NCBI RefSeq assembly: GCF_004458765.1
Contig: NZ_SPJX01000186.1
Location: 121,592 to 185,591, forward strand
DNA: 64,000 nt
Direction of reading: 5' to 3'
DNA from: Microvirga pakistanensis
GTDB lineage: Bacteria; Pseudomonadota; Alphaproteobacteria; Rhizobiales; Beijerinckiaceae
The position numbers and the translations under genes are program-made. Shown piece after piece: positions 9,686 to 18,914 of the stretch (positions are counted from its first letter, which is position 1; each line of letters starts with the position of its first letter). The notes below the pieces were generated by a model, which saw only the letters and a list, made by a program, of their open reading frames with translations, did no database searches and was not told the DNA's origin.

Positions 9686-10222
9686 TTACGGTGTGGGCAG
9701 CGGAGCCGGATTGTCGGACAGGCTGCGCAGGTAGGCCAGCAGATCGGCCCGTTCCTTGTCGTTGGCGATGCCGGCGAAAGCCATGATCGTGCCGGGAGCG
9801 GCCTTCTTCGGATTGTGAATGAAGTCGTTCAGAGCCTCGTAGGTCCATTCGCCGCCATGGGCCTTCAAGCCGTTGGAATAGTTGAAGCCCTCGTGCGAGG
9901 CGACCGGCCGGCTGACGACGCCGTAGAGGTTCGGGCCGACCTTGTTCGGGCCGCCTTTCTCGAAGGTATGGCAGGAGGCGCACTTCTTAGCGGCGGCCTG
10001 ACCCTTGGCCGGGTCGGCGCTGGCCAGAAGAACGGGAAGGGGCTCGGACGGAGCGGCCGGAGCGCCGCCGCCAGCTACAGCCTCTTCGGCGGCCGGAAGG
10101 TCATAGCCCGGAACGGCCGGGGCATGAGGCGAGAACAGGCCTTCGGCAACGACTTTGACGCCGACCACGAAGAGAAGCGTACCGAAAAGGGCACCCAGGA
10201 TCTTATTGGTCTCGATATTCAT
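9686..10222 (-). CDS. Membrane-anchored c-type cytochrome (CycM/c552-like)
   Basis: This 178-residue protein carries electrons in the periplasm, tethered to the inner membrane. The N-terminus MNIETNKILGALFGTLLFVVG is an uncleaved signal anchor. An Ala/Pro/Glu-rich linker (residues 35-65) precedes one haem c domain with the haem-binding CASCH motif near residue 81, GPNLYGVVSR downstream, and the distal Met in a GTIMAFAGI segment. In this family (CycM of Bradyrhizobium) the protein links the bc1 complex to a terminal oxidase. Start is ATG at 10222 with GGAGAG upstream. Confidence 0.9.
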   Translation of the reverse strand: MNIETNKILGALFGTLLFVVGVKVVAEGLFSPHAPAVPGYDLPAAEEAVAGGGAPAAPSEPLPVLLASADPAKGQAAAKKCASCHTFEKGGPNKVGPNLYGVVSRPVASHEGFNYSNGLKAHGGEWTYEALNDFIHNPKKAAPGTIMAFAGIANDKERADLLAYLRSLSDNPAPLPTP

Positions 10223-10492
10223 AGGTTAGGCTCTCCTCGCCTTGGTCACGGCGAACCCAGCGCAAACAGAACGGCAGCGCGGGCTGGCGCCCGCGGTTCG
10301 CGGCGTTGCTTAGCCGTAGAGAAGGGGTTTTGACAATGGGGTTCTTGCAGGTTTTGGCGCTCCATTGGTCGCAGCTCGGTTCCAAAACGCCGCGATGAAG
10401 CTCTCAGGTCCAAGGATCAAGTGCCGCAGAGCCCATGACAAACACGGTTGGCCTTGCTAAGGACGCGCAGCTTTATTCCTTGAAGATTGCCC
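10223..10492. promoter_or_regulatory. Divergent intergenic region between cytochrome c and kdsB
   Basis: About 270 bp separate two divergently read genes and must hold both promoters. A TTGACA-like hexamer stands at about 10331-10336 on the plus strand, but I cannot pair it convincingly with a -10. No open frame here is supported. Confidence 0.35.
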
Positions 10493-11236
10493 ATGTCCAA
10501 CCCTCTGGTTCTCATTCCCGCCCGTCTCGCGGCGACCCGTCTGCCGAACAAACCCCTTGCGGACATCGCGGGCGAACCCATGATCGTGCATGTCTGGCGT
10601 CGCGCCATGGAGGCGGGCATCGGACCCGTCGCCATCGCGACCGACGCCCCCGAAATCGCCGAGGCCGTGAGCCGGGTCGGCGGGCAGGCGGTCATGACCC
10701 GCGCCGACCACGCCTCCGGCTCCGACCGCATCTTCGAGGCTGTGGAAAAGCTCGATCCCGGGGGACGCCACGACGTGGTGGTGAACGTCCAGGGCGACCT
10801 GCCGACGGTTGATCCGGCCGCGATCGCCGCCTCCATCGCGCCGCTCTCGGATCCGCAAGTCGATCTGGCCACGCTGGTGGCGGTCATCGGGCGCGAGGAG
10901 GAAAAAACCAATCCGAACGTGGTGAAGATGGTGGGCGCCCAGGTCGCGCCCGGCCGCTTCCGGGCGCTCTACTTCACCCGTGCCACGGCTCCCTACGGGG
11001 ATGGTCCGCTCTACCATCACATCGGACTGTACGCCTATCGCCGCACGGCCCTGCAGCGCTTCGTCGCCATGTCGCCTTCTCCCCTGGAGCAGCGCGAGAA
11101 GCTGGAGCAGTTGCGGGCCCTGGAGGCAGGCATGCGCATCGACGCGGTGGTGGTCGACGATGTCCCGCTCGGCGTCGACACGCCCCACGATCTGGACAGA
11201 GCTCGCGAGATCATCATGGCCCGGAGAACAACATGA
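10493..11236 (+). CDS. kdsB: 3-deoxy-manno-octulosonate cytidylyltransferase
   Basis: This 247-residue cytoplasmic enzyme activates KDO with CTP to CMP-KDO for lipopolysaccharide inner-core synthesis. The N-terminal nucleotide-binding motif [16 protein letters not shown], then [26 protein letters not shown] with its metal-binding Asp, and [12 protein letters not shown] near the C-terminus are all KdsB signatures. The length matches the family (about 250). ATG at 10493 fits better than the TTG two codons upstream. The stop overlaps the pheA start by 4 nt, so the two are probably translated from one mRNA. Confidence 0.96.
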   Translation: MSNPLVLIPARLAATRLPNKPLADIAGEPMIVHVWRRAMEAGIGPVAIATDAPEIAEAVSRVGGQAVMTRADHASGSDRIFEAVEKLDPGGRHDVVVNVQGDLPTVDPAAIAASIAPLSDPQVDLATLVAVIGREEEKTNPNVVKMVGAQVAPGRFRALYFTRATAPYGDGPLYHHIGLYAYRRTALQRFVAMSPSPLEQREKLEQLRALEAGMRIDAVVVDDVPLGVDTPHDLDRAREIIMARRTT

Positions 11237-12087
11237 AGCAGATTATTTCGTTTCAGGGCGAACCGGGAGCCAATTCCCACATCGCGTGCTCGCAGATGTA
11301 TCCCGGCTGGGAAGTGCTGCCCTGTCCGACCTTCGAGGATGCCTTCGCGGCCGTGAACGAGGGCGAGGCGGGGCTTGCCATGATCCCGATCGAGAACTCG
11401 ATCGCGGGCCGCGTGGCGGATATCCACCATCTCCTGCCGACGTCGGGCCTGCACATCGTGGGCGAGCATTTCCTGCCCATCCATTTCCAGCTGATGGCGC
11501 TGCCCGAGGCCGATCTCGGCACGATCAAGAGCGTTTACAGCCATGTCCACGCGCTGGGCCAGTGCCGCAAGATCATCCGCAAGCTCGGCCTGAAGGCGCA
11601 TGTGGCGGGCGACACCGCAGGTTCCGCACGACAGGTCGCCGAGTGGAAGGATCCCACCCGCGCCTCGCTGGCACCGCGCATGGCCGCCGACATCTACGGC
11701 CTCAAGATCCTCGCCGAGGACGTGGAGGACGAATCCCACAACACCACCCGCTTCGTCATTCTGTCGAAGACGCCGCAATGGGTGCCGGCCGGCAATGGCC
11801 CGACCGTGACCTCCTTCGTCTTCCGCGTGCGCAACCTGCCGGCGGCCCTCTACAAGGCGCTGGGGGGCTTTGCCACGAACGGCATCAACATGACCAAGCT
11901 CGAGAGCTACATGGTCGAAGGCTACTTCAAGGCCACGCAGTTCTATGCCGAGGTCGACGGTCATCCGGAGGATGCGAATCTCAGGCGCGCTCTGGAAGAG
12001 CTCGAATTCTTCTCCCGCGAGCTGCGGATCCTCGGCGCTTATCCGGCGGCGCCCTTCCGCGAGCACATCCAGGAAGCGGCGGAGTGA
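11233..12087 (+). CDS. pheA: Prephenate dehydratase
   Basis: This 284-residue enzyme converts prephenate to phenylpyruvate in phenylalanine synthesis. The PDT domain has [16 protein letters not shown] and ends with the catalytic-region motif [11 protein letters not shown] (NTTRF). A C-terminal ACT domain contains [22 protein letters not shown], the ESRP-like phenylalanine-binding region (KLESYM here), and mediates feedback inhibition. There is no chorismate mutase domain, as in other alphaproteobacteria. The ATGA overlap with kdsB and the GTGA overlap with the acetyltransferase gene downstream indicate a three-gene operon. Confidence 0.96.
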   Translation: MKQIISFQGEPGANSHIACSQMYPGWEVLPCPTFEDAFAAVNEGEAGLAMIPIENSIAGRVADIHHLLPTSGLHIVGEHFLPIHFQLMALPEADLGTIKSVYSHVHALGQCRKIIRKLGLKAHVAGDTAGSARQVAEWKDPTRASLAPRMAADIYGLKILAEDVEDESHNTTRFVILSKTPQWVPAGNGPTVTSFVFRVRNLPAALYKALGGFATNGINMTKLESYMVEGYFKATQFYAEVDGHPEDANLRRALEELEFFSRELRILGAYPAAPFREHIQEAAE

Positions 12088-12620
12088 AGGTCGCCATCCG
12101 CGAGGCAGTCGAGAGCGATCTCGACAACATTGCCCGGGTTCATGTTCAGGGGTGGCGGGAAACCTACAAGGACATCCTGTCAGCGGAAGCTCTCGCCGGC
12201 TTGTCCATCGAGGAGCGGAAGCAGATGTGGCAGGGGGCGTTCACGCATCCCAATCCCCGCGCCAAGTTCCTGGTGGCGGTCACGGATGACGGCGAGATTC
12301 TCGGCTTCGCGCGGGGCGGGCCGGTCAGGACCAAAGAGCCCGATCGACTTGCTGCGGAGAGCGAGATTTTTGCCATTTATCTTCTCGAGAAGGCCAAGCG
12401 GCAAGGCCTCGGGCGCAGGCTCATGGCCGGCGTGTTCGATCATCTTGCCGCCCAGGGCCTCCGCTCGGCCGGGCTCTGGGTCCTTAAGGAAAACATCTCG
12501 GCACGACGCTTCTACGAAACACTTGGCGGAGAACCCGGTCCCGAGCATTCCTTTGAGATGAATGGACAGAAGGTGATCGAAATCGCCTACAGGTTCGAGC
12601 CGATCCCGCGCCTTGGCTAA
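12084..12620 (+). CDS. GNAT family N-acetyltransferase
   Basis: This 178-residue protein starts with GTG at 12084, overlapping the pheA stop by 4 nt. It begins [28 protein letters not shown], the usual alphaproteobacterial GNAT opening. The acetyl-CoA loop KAKRQGLGRRLMAGVFDHL (Q/RxxGxG/A) and the C-terminal LWVLKENISARRFYETLGGEP motif are intact. The substrate is unknown; the position behind pheA does not define it. The stop codon overlaps that of nudC on the opposite strand by 4 nt. Confidence 0.88.
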   Translation: MKVAIREAVESDLDNIARVHVQGWRETYKDILSAEALAGLSIEERKQMWQGAFTHPNPRAKFLVAVTDDGEILGFARGGPVRTKEPDRLAAESEIFAIYLLEKAKRQGLGRRLMAGVFDHLAAQGLRSAGLWVLKENISARRFYETLGGEPGPEHSFEMNGQKVIEIAYRFEPIPRLG

Positions 12621-13519
12621 TCCTTCACCCATTCCTGCAGCAAAAGGTTCGCGATGGCGATCGGGACGGGCGCTGCGAAATCCTCGTGCCTGCCCTCCAG
12701 CATGCGGCGCACGTCGTCCTTGGTGAACCAGCGGGCGTCCTCCAGCTCCTCGCGGTCGAAATCGATCTCCTCCGTGAGGGCCTCGCCGACGCAGCCGATC
12801 ATGATGTTCGCCGGAAAGGGCCAGGGCTGCGAGGCGAGATAGCGAACCGTGCCGACGCGAATGCCCGCCTCCTCGAAGGTCTCGCGGCGCACCGCATCCT
12901 CGATGGTCTCGCCCGGCTCGAGAAAGCCCGCGAGGCAGGAATACATCTTCTCGGCAAAGCGCGCCTGGCGGCCCATGAGGCATTTGTCGCCGCGGGTGAT
13001 CAGCATGATCACCACGGGATCGGTGCGCGGAAAATGCTGCGCGCCGCAGGATGCGCAATCGCGACGGAAGCCGGCCTGGGCGCTCTGCGTTGGAGCGCCG
13101 CAATTGGCGCAGAAGCGATGGCGGTTGTGCCAATCGAGAATGGACTTCGCCATGGCGAGGATGCCGAGCTCTTCCGCCGGCACGAGGCCGCGCACCGCGA
13201 TCGAGCGCAGATCCGAGACCATATAGGCCGGATCGTCCCGGAACCGCTCCGCCGTCTCCGCGTCGGCCAGGGTCGCGATCACGGGGCGATCCTGCAGGGT
13301 GCCGAGGAACACCTGCTCCTTGTGCGCCTGCAGGCGGTCCAGGGTGGATACGGGCAAAAGACCCGAACCGGGCTCTCCTGAGGTCAGGATCGGCAGGTCC
13401 CCCGCCAGAAGCACGAGAGCGGTTTCCGGGTTGGCGGCCGCATGGGCCAGGGCATCGGGGTCGCGCTCCGCACTGTGACGGACGAGAGGATTGGTGATGT
13501 AGCCGATGGGACGCGTCAT
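12617..13519 (-). CDS. nudC: NAD(+) diphosphatase (NudC, Nudix hydrolase)
   Basis: This 300-residue enzyme hydrolyses NAD(H) to NMN and AMP and can remove NAD caps from RNA. Visible in order are a family N-terminal domain, a four-cysteine zinc ribbon (CANC...CASC) near residues 145-165, and a Nudix box GFLEPGETIEDAVRRETFEEAG fitting GX5EX7REUXEEXGU. The NudC-specific SQPWPFPAN motif follows, with A in place of the usual S. ATG at 13519 (MTRPIGYITNPL) was chosen; the upstream extension runs into the HIT gene. Confidence 0.93.
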   Translation of the reverse strand: MTRPIGYITNPLVRHSAERDPDALAHAAANPETALVLLAGDLPILTSGEPGSGLLPVSTLDRLQAHKEQVFLGTLQDRPVIATLADAETAERFRDDPAYMVSDLRSIAVRGLVPAEELGILAMAKSILDWHNRHRFCANCGAPTQSAQAGFRRDCASCGAQHFPRTDPVVIMLITRGDKCLMGRQARFAEKMYSCLAGFLEPGETIEDAVRRETFEEAGIRVGTVRYLASQPWPFPANIMIGCVGEALTEEIDFDREELEDARWFTKDDVRRMLEGRHEDFAAPVPIAIANLLLQEWVKD

Positions 13520-13524
13520 GGAGT

Positions 13525-13935
13525 TCAGGCTTCCGCAAAAAGAGCGGCGGCGCGCTCGATGAGGGCGGTTGCGGCATGGTCCGGATAGGGCTGGCGGGCG
13601 CCATGGCCCCAAACAGGTCCGGGCCAGGCCGGATCGGAGCGGAAGCGCCCGATCACATGCACGTGGAGCTGCGTCACGATGTTGCCGAGAGCGCCCACAT
13701 TCACCTTGTCGGGCTTGGACAGCGCCAGCATCACCTTGGTGGCGATGCGAATCTCCTGCGTCAGTTGGGCGTAATCCGCCTCCGACAGATCGGTGAATTC
13801 GCTCACGTTCGGAATGCGCGGCACCAGCACGAACCAGGGGAAGCGGGCATCGTTCAGGAGCAGGACCGACGAGAGGGCAAGGTCGCCGATCGGGAGCGTA
13901 TCGGCTTCGAGGCGGGAATCGAGCTGGAATGTCAT
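13525..13935 (-). CDS. HIT family protein
   Basis: This 136-residue histidine-triad protein is of the nucleotide hydrolase/transferase type. The triad appears as QLHVHVIGR near residue 98 (HxHxH variant HVHVIGR); downstream PAWPGPVWGHG is typical of the short alphaproteobacterial HIT proteins. The start MTFQLDSRLEADT at ATG 13935 is the family N-terminus. It lies 5 bp upstream of nudC on the same strand, so both are probably co-transcribed. The substrate is unknown. Confidence 0.9.
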   Translation of the reverse strand: MTFQLDSRLEADTLPIGDLALSSVLLLNDARFPWFVLVPRIPNVSEFTDLSEADYAQLTQEIRIATKVMLALSKPDKVNVGALGNIVTQLHVHVIGRFRSDPAWPGPVWGHGARQPYPDHAATALIERAAALFAEA

Positions 13936-14762
13936 GGCCCTATCTAGCCGAGATCGCGGCTGCCTGTCAGCCGTCATGCTGCACGCATCACGGTCATCGC
14001 CGCCGCTCCACCGTTGCTCTCGTGCTCCCCATCGTGACCACCTCCGGTCATGGCCGCAACAAGTGCGGCCATCTCCGTCTTGAGAACCGCACCTGGGCAA
14101 AGACGTGGATGCCCCGCTAAGGCCGGCCATGACGGGCGGGAGGTGGGAGCCGGCGGATCAAGCCAAGCGGCTGCAGGCACGGAGCCGCAGGAGGCCGGAG
14201 CAGGAGAATGTTCCGTCTTTGTTCTTGACGCCCGCCTCAAGCTCGGCTATATCGTTCGGCACCCCGGCCCACCGGGAGGCGCGCTCGCGAGGCGTCGCAG
14301 GTTGTGGGGCCGGGCACGGTCCCGCAGCCGGCCTCGCACGCCGGTTGGCGGGAGGCCCTGGCTCGATCCAGGCGCCCGGGCATGCACAGCCGCCCGTCTT
14401 GCTGCCTCACCGCAGCCAAGGCGACGCCGCCACAGGCATGATCTCCCGGAGCCCGCGTCGACAGTCCGCCTAAAAGAACCGTGCGCGGGGAGCCGACAGG
14501 CTTCTCCCTTCCCACAGCATCGAGCCGGTCCGCTCCTCGCGCCCTCCCTCGATCGCCTCTCCCGCTCAAGGCCGCGCGCCACATGGCCCGCAGCCCAATC
14601 CCGCTTGCCCGCACGCTCTTTGACAACTCACCCGCCCCGTGGCCATGCCCGTCAGGGCCATCACGCTCCGAGGAAAGCGGCCGTGGCGGCGGGATCACGG
14701 GCCCGGGGACGACGAACCCACAGGCGAGAAGTTTCCAACTTGCGTTCCTGTCGCGAAACGCC
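13936..14762. other. Non-coding stretch with dispersed-repeat sequence
   Basis: About 830 bp lie between the HIT gene and the SRP RNA. Frames open on both strands only because of very high GC; none has a ribosome site, domain or plausible composition. Around 14095-14150 the sequence resembles a widespread alphaproteobacterial intergenic repeat (translating as CPAKAGHDGR or its reverse HPRL...). I see no other feature. Confidence 0.5.
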
Positions 14763-14770
14763 CATATAGC
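14740..14770 (+). promoter_or_regulatory. Candidate promoter of the SRP RNA gene
   Basis: TTGCGT (14740-14745) and CATATA (14763-14768) are spaced by 17 bp, and the RNA stem begins at 14775. This fits a housekeeping sigma promoter placed right for the 5' end of the RNA. It is an eye-made prediction. Confidence 0.45.
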
Positions 14771-14774
14771 CATT

Positions 14775-14868
14775 GGGAGGTTGGCGAGGGACGTCTCACT
14801 CGCCAACCGGGTCAGGTCCGGAAGGAAGCAGCCCTAACGAGACCGAACGGGTCTTCGTCCAGCCTCCC
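14775..14868 (+). ncRNA. ffs: 4.5S signal recognition particle RNA (small bacterial type)
   Basis: This is the RNA part of SRP, which binds Ffh and targets membrane proteins co-translationally. The conserved core GGTCAGGTCCGGAAGGAAGC followed by AGCCC is present at about 14809-14836 (tetraloop GGAA). The outer stem pairs GGGAGG at 14775-14780 with CCTCCC at 14863-14868. It lies just upstream of dnaX, its usual place in Hyphomicrobiales. The exact ends are set by the stem and may differ by a few bases. Confidence 0.93.
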
Positions 14869-14897
14869 ACCTCGAGTTTCCCAAAGCCTTGCAGCCG

Positions 14898-16709
14898 ATG
14901 GACAACACCACAGCCGGCACGCCCCTGAACGACGAGCCGGCCTTGCCGGGTTTCCCCGCCGCGCCGGCTCCGGCCGCGCCTGCCTCTCCCTATCGCGTTC
15001 TCGCCCGTAAATACCGTCCGCGCACCTTCGACGACCTGATCGGTCAGGAGGCGATGGTCCGGACCCTCTCGAACGCCTTCGAGACCGGCCGCATTCCGCA
15101 GGCCTGGATGCTCACCGGCGTCCGCGGCGTGGGCAAGACCACGACGGCCCGCATCCTGGCCCGGGGCCTCAACTACCAGAAGCCCGACGGCTCCGGCGGC
15201 CCCACCATCCACATGCCTGAGCTTGGCGCGCATTGCGAAGCGATCATGGAATCGCGGCACGTGGACGTGCTGGAGATGGACGCCGCCTCCCATACCGGCA
15301 TCGACGACGTCCGCCAGATCATCGACGGCATCCGCTATTCGCCGGTTTCGGCCCGCTACAAGGTCTATATCATCGACGAGGTTCACATGCTCTCGGAGAA
15401 GGCGTTCAACGCCTTCCTGAAGACGCTGGAGGAGCCGCCGCCGCACGCGAAGTTCATCTTCGCCACCACCGAGATCCGGAAGGTCCCCGTCACGATCCTG
15501 TCCCGCTGCCAGCGCTTCGACCTGCGCCGCGTCGAGGCGGACAAGCTTGTGGGCCATCTCGCCCGCATCTGCGCGGCCGAGGGCGTGCAGGCGGAGCAGG
15601 GGGCCCTTGCGGCCATCGCCCGCGCGGCCGAGGGGTCGGTTCGCGATTCCCTCTCCCTGCTCGATCAGGCCATCGCCCATGGGGCCGGTGTCGTGACGCC
15701 GGAGACCGTGCGCGACATGCTGGGGCTTGCCGACCGCACCCAGGTCATCGACCTGTTCGAGGCCGTGATGCGCGGCGACGTTCCCGCAGCCTTCGCGGGA
15801 CTGCGCTCCCAATACGATGCGGGCGCCGACCCGGCGGTGATCCTGTCCGATCTCGCGGCCTTCTCGCATGTGGTCACGCGCCTGAAGCTGATCCCCGAAG
15901 CGGCGAAGGATCCGGCGTTGTCCGAGATCGAGAGGACCCGTGGTCTCGATTATGCCCAGAAGCTCTCGGTGCGCACGCTTTCGCGGGCGTGGCAGATGCT
16001 TCTGAAGGGCATTCCCGAAGTCCAGTCCTCCAGCCGTCCGGTTGCGGCGGCCGAGATGGTGCTCGTGCGTCTGGCCTATGCGGCGGACCTGCCGACGCCC
16101 GACGAGGCGCTGCGTGCCCTGAAGGACGGCGCGCCGTTGCCGGCCGGCGGTCCTGCGCCGTCCCGTCCGTCCGGCGGGCCGTCCAGTTCCGGCAACATGG
16201 CGCTCGCCACGTCTCAGCCTCAGCCCCGGCCGCGAGCCGCATCGGCCGAGCCGACCATGCGTCTTCGCCGTTTCGAGGACGTGGTGGCGCTCGCCGGCGA
16301 GAAGCGCGAGATCGTGCTGAAAGCGGCCCTGGAGCGCGACGTTCGCCTCGTGCGCTTCGAGGAGGGTCATATCGAACTCAGCCTCGCCGAATCCGGCAAT
16401 CGCACCATCGCCAACGATCTGGCGCGCGCACTCCAGCAATGGACCGGCCAGCGCTGGATGGTGTCCCTCTCCTCCGAGGAGGGCGCGCCGACCCTGCGCG
16501 AACAGGCCATGGCCGCCGAGCGCGAGCGCAAGGAAGGAGCGGCGAACCATCCGCTCGTACAGGCGGTTCTGTCCAAGTTTCCCGGCGCTCAGATCGTCAA
16601 CGTGATCGAGCGCGCCGAGAAGGCGGGAGAGGATGCGGAAACGGAAATTTTAGGCGAAGCCGATGCGCTGGCGGCGCATGAGGCGGAAGCCGACGACGAT
16701 CTGTTCTAG
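14898..16709 (+). CDS. dnaX: DNA polymerase III subunit gamma/tau
   Basis: This 603-residue clamp-loader ATPase is part of the replisome. The N-terminal extension is Ala/Pro-rich, then come YRVLARKYRPRTFDDLIGQE, Walker A GVRGVGKT at residues 74-81, Walker B and DEVHMLS, and the sensor segment EEPPPHAKFIFATTE. The zinc-binding cysteine cluster found between Walker A and Walker B in many DnaX proteins is reduced to one Cys (GAHCEAI). The C-terminal third holds a Pro/Ser-rich linker and the tau-type domain. ATG at 14898 was chosen over the TTG three codons earlier. ybaB and recR follow on the same strand. Confidence 0.96.
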   Translation: MDNTTAGTPLNDEPALPGFPAAPAPAAPASPYRVLARKYRPRTFDDLIGQEAMVRTLSNAFETGRIPQAWMLTGVRGVGKTTTARILARGLNYQKPDGSGGPTIHMPELGAHCEAIMESRHVDVLEMDAASHTGIDDVRQIIDGIRYSPVSARYKVYIIDEVHMLSEKAFNAFLKTLEEPPPHAKFIFATTEIRKVPVTILSRCQRFDLRRVEADKLVGHLARICAAEGVQAEQGALAAIARAAEGSVRDSLSLLDQAIAHGAGVVTPETVRDMLGLADRTQVIDLFEAVMRGDVPAAFAGLRSQYDAGADPAVILSDLAAFSHVVTRLKLIPEAAKDPALSEIERTRGLDYAQKLSVRTLSRAWQMLLKGIPEVQSSSRPVAAAEMVLVRLAYAADLPTPDEALRALKDGAPLPAGGPAPSRPSGGPSSSGNMALATSQPQPRPRAASAEPTMRLRRFEDVVALAGEKREIVLKAALERDVRLVRFEEGHIELSLAESGNRTIANDLARALQQWTGQRWMVSLSSEEGAPTLREQAMAAERERKEGAANHPLVQAVLSKFPGAQIVNVIERAEKAGEDAETEILGEADALAAHEAEADDDLF

Positions 16710-16724
16710 TCAAGGAGCGCGGTC

Positions 16725-17045
16725 ATGAAGGACATCATGGGACTGATGAAACAGGCTCAGGCGATGCAGCAGAAGCTGCAGGATGCGCAGGCCGAGCTCG
16801 ACAATCTCGAGGTCGAGGGCTCCGCCGGCGGCGGTGTCGTCACCGTGAAAGTTTCCGGAAAGGGCAACCTCAAGGCGATCAGCATCGATCCTTCTCTCCT
16901 GAATCCTGACGAGAAGGAGATCCTGGAGGACCTCGTCGTCGCTGCCATGAACGACGCGCGCGGCAAGGCGGATCGCGCCGCGCAGGAGCGGATGGAAAGC
17001 CTCACGAAAGGCCTGCCCCTTCCGCCCGGACTGAAGCTGTTCTGA
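16725..17045 (+). CDS. YbaB/EbfC family nucleoid-associated protein
   Basis: This small DNA-binding dimer of 106 residues has the usual length. It starts [19 protein letters not shown] with a coiled-coil N-terminal helix. The central motif [13 protein letters not shown] and the C-terminal [11 protein letters not shown] are family signatures. The gene lies 15 bp after dnaX and 8 bp before recR, the conserved dnaX-ybaB-recR operon. Confidence 0.95.
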   Translation: MKDIMGLMKQAQAMQQKLQDAQAELDNLEVEGSAGGGVVTVKVSGKGNLKAISIDPSLLNPDEKEILEDLVVAAMNDARGKADRAAQERMESLTKGLPLPPGLKLF

Positions 17046-17053
17046 GGCCTCGC

Positions 17054-17659
17054 ATGGCTCAGCACGTTGCCGGCCCGGAGATCGAGCGCCTGATCCAGCT
17101 GCTCGCGCGCCTGCCGGGTCTCGGCCCGCGCTCCGCGCGCCGGGCAGCGCTGCATCTCATCAAGAAGCGCGACACGCTGCTCAACCCGTTGAGCGATGCG
17201 ATGCGCATCGCGAACGAACGAATCGTCGTGTGCTCGTCCTGCGGCAACGTGGATACGTCCGATCCCTGCACCATCTGCCGCGATCCCAAGCGCGATCCGT
17301 CGATCCTGGTGGTGGTGGAGGACGTGTCCGATCTCTGGGCACTCGAGCGGTCGGGGGCGGTCAACGCGAAATATCACGTGCTCGGTGGCGTGCTCTCGCC
17401 TCTCGACGGCGTGCGTCCCGAGCACCTGAACCTCGACCGGCTCATCGCGCGGGCGTCCGAGCCCGGGGTGGCCGAGGTGATCCTCGCGCTCAACGCCACC
17501 GTCGACGGGCAGACCACGGCCCATTACATCACCGAGCTTCTCGGCGACCTCCCCGTCAAGGTGACGAAGCTCGCCCATGGCGTCCCCGTTGGCGGTGAAC
17601 TCGATTACCTCGACGAGGGAACGCTCTCCGCCGCCATTCGCCAGCGGACGTCGTTCTGA
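17054..17659 (+). CDS. recR: Recombination mediator protein RecR
   Basis: This 201-residue protein acts with RecO (and RecF) to load RecA at gaps. It shows the helix-hairpin-helix [21 protein letters not shown], a four-cysteine zinc finger (CSSC...CTIC) near residues 57-75, and a Toprim domain with [15 protein letters not shown]. The C-terminal Walker B-like [16 protein letters not shown] closes the protein. All parts are intact and of normal length. Confidence 0.96.
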   Translation: MAQHVAGPEIERLIQLLARLPGLGPRSARRAALHLIKKRDTLLNPLSDAMRIANERIVVCSSCGNVDTSDPCTICRDPKRDPSILVVVEDVSDLWALERSGAVNAKYHVLGGVLSPLDGVRPEHLNLDRLIARASEPGVAEVILALNATVDGQTTAHYITELLGDLPVKVTKLAHGVPVGGELDYLDEGTLSAAIRQRTSF

Positions 17660-17671
17660 CGGCAGGCGCTT

Positions 17672-17920
17672 TCAGGCGGGCATCGCGAGCCGGTAGACCG
17701 CCCCGCCATCGTTCTCCAGCGTGAAGCTGCCGCCAAGCTGGGCCGCGAAGGCACGGATCAGCTTCATGCCCGGCGACGAGGCGTTCTCGATGGCCTCGGC
17801 TCGGGTGAGCGCGGTCCTGTACTCGATCCAGAGGAATGCGCCGCGCAGCACCAGAACCGCGATGGCGAACAAGATCGCCGTAGCGTAGAGGACGCCGCGC
17901 ATGTCACGGACGGGGATCAT
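17672..17920 (-). pseudogene. Histidine-kinase remnant or fused mini-protein
   Basis: This 82-codon frame begins with one membrane span (about residues 10-30, GVLYATAILFAIAVLVLRGAF) and a short coiled stretch EYRTALTRAEA. It then passes directly to SPGMKLIRAFAAQLGGSFTL, which looks like the G2 box end of an HWE/HisKA_2 ATPase domain (GxxLVxxLAxQLGG). The dimerisation and most of the ATP-binding domain are missing, so I read it as a kinase gene collapsed by an internal in-frame deletion. It could still be expressed as a small membrane protein. It lies between recR and dapD, on the opposite strand. Confidence 0.5.
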
Positions 17921-18065
17921 GGGAAGCAGACTCGGCTCCGGGATGGTCTCTCGCTCCAGGGTCGCCAGAGCACTCTGCTAGCCAGTGGCCCTCTTGTGCA
18001 GGTGACAGCGCCGAATCCCGTTGCTAAGCAGGGCGTCACTCATCCCTAATTTCCGAGTTGAGCTC

Positions 18066-18911
18066 ATGTCTCTGATCGATCTCGCCCACACTATCGATGC
18101 CGCCTGGGAAGACCGTGGCAATGTGAATGCGTCCACCAGGGGGACTGTCCGCGACGCCGTCGAGCAGGCCCTCCAGCTTCTCGACGCCGGGCAGGCGCGC
18201 GTGGCGGAGAAACAGGTCGATGGCACGTGGCAGGTGCACCAATGGCTCAAGAAGGCGGTGCTCCTCTCCTTCCGCCTCAACGACATGTGGGTGATCAAGG
18301 GCGGTCCCGGCGAAGCCACCTGGTGGGACAAGGTTCCCTCCAAGTTCGACGGCTGGACCGAGGCCGAGTTCAAGGCCGCTGCATTCCGTGCTGTTCCCAA
18401 CTGCATTGTGCGGCGCGGCGCCTATGTCGCACCCGGCGTGGTGCTGATGCCGTCCTTCGTCAATCTCGGCGCCTATGTGGGCGAGGGCACCATGGTGGAC
18501 ACCTGGGCGACGGTCGGCTCCTGCGCGCAGATCGGCAAGAACGTGCATCTCTCGGGCGGCGTCGGCATCGGCGGGGTGCTGGAGCCCCTCCAGGCCAATC
18601 CCACCATCATCGAGGACAACTGCTTCATCGGCGCCCGTTCCGAGGTGGTGGAAGGCGTGATCGTGGGCGAGGGCTCCGTGCTCTCCATGGGCGTGTTCCT
18701 CTCCGCCTCCACCAAGATCATCGACCGAAACACGGGTGAGGTCTTTGTGGGCCGCGTGCCGCCTTACTCGGTGGTCGTGCCTGGATCGCTTCCCGGCAGG
18801 CCCCTGCCGGACGGCACCCCGGGTCCTTCACTCTACTGCGCGGTCATCGTCAAGCGCGTGGACGCGCAGACCCGCGCCAAGACGGGCATCAACGAGCTGC
18901 TGCGGGACTGA
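18066..18911 (+). CDS. dapD: Tetrahydrodipicolinate N-succinyltransferase
   Basis: This 281-residue cytoplasmic enzyme adds succinyl-CoA to tetrahydrodipicolinate in the diaminopimelate/lysine pathway. The N-terminal helical domain is followed by a left-handed beta-helix with hexapeptide repeats ([20 protein letters not shown], then [20 protein letters not shown]). [21 protein letters not shown] is a DapD hallmark. ATG at 18066 gives [18 protein letters not shown], the normal start. dapE follows 3 bp downstream. Confidence 0.97.
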   Translation: MSLIDLAHTIDAAWEDRGNVNASTRGTVRDAVEQALQLLDAGQARVAEKQVDGTWQVHQWLKKAVLLSFRLNDMWVIKGGPGEATWWDKVPSKFDGWTEAEFKAAAFRAVPNCIVRRGAYVAPGVVLMPSFVNLGAYVGEGTMVDTWATVGSCAQIGKNVHLSGGVGIGGVLEPLQANPTIIEDNCFIGARSEVVEGVIVGEGSVLSMGVFLSASTKIIDRNTGEVFVGRVPPYSVVVPGSLPGRPLPDGTPGPSLYCAVIVKRVDAQTRAKTGINELLRD

Positions 18912-18914
18912 TCC

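Noticed and set aside
7794..9734. Plus-strand frame of 646 codons
   Set aside because: It is antisense to the first peptide-binding protein, whose family motifs and signal peptide are plain.
10980..12620. 546-codon plus-strand protein
   Set aside because: Only its end (from GTG 12084) is a real acetyltransferase; the first two thirds run out of frame through kdsB and pheA.
14050..14769. Plus-strand frame of 239 codons between the HIT gene and SRP RNA
   Set aside because: Composition is Arg/Ala/Pro-rich without motif or ribosome site, and it reads into the SRP RNA promoter and a dispersed repeat.
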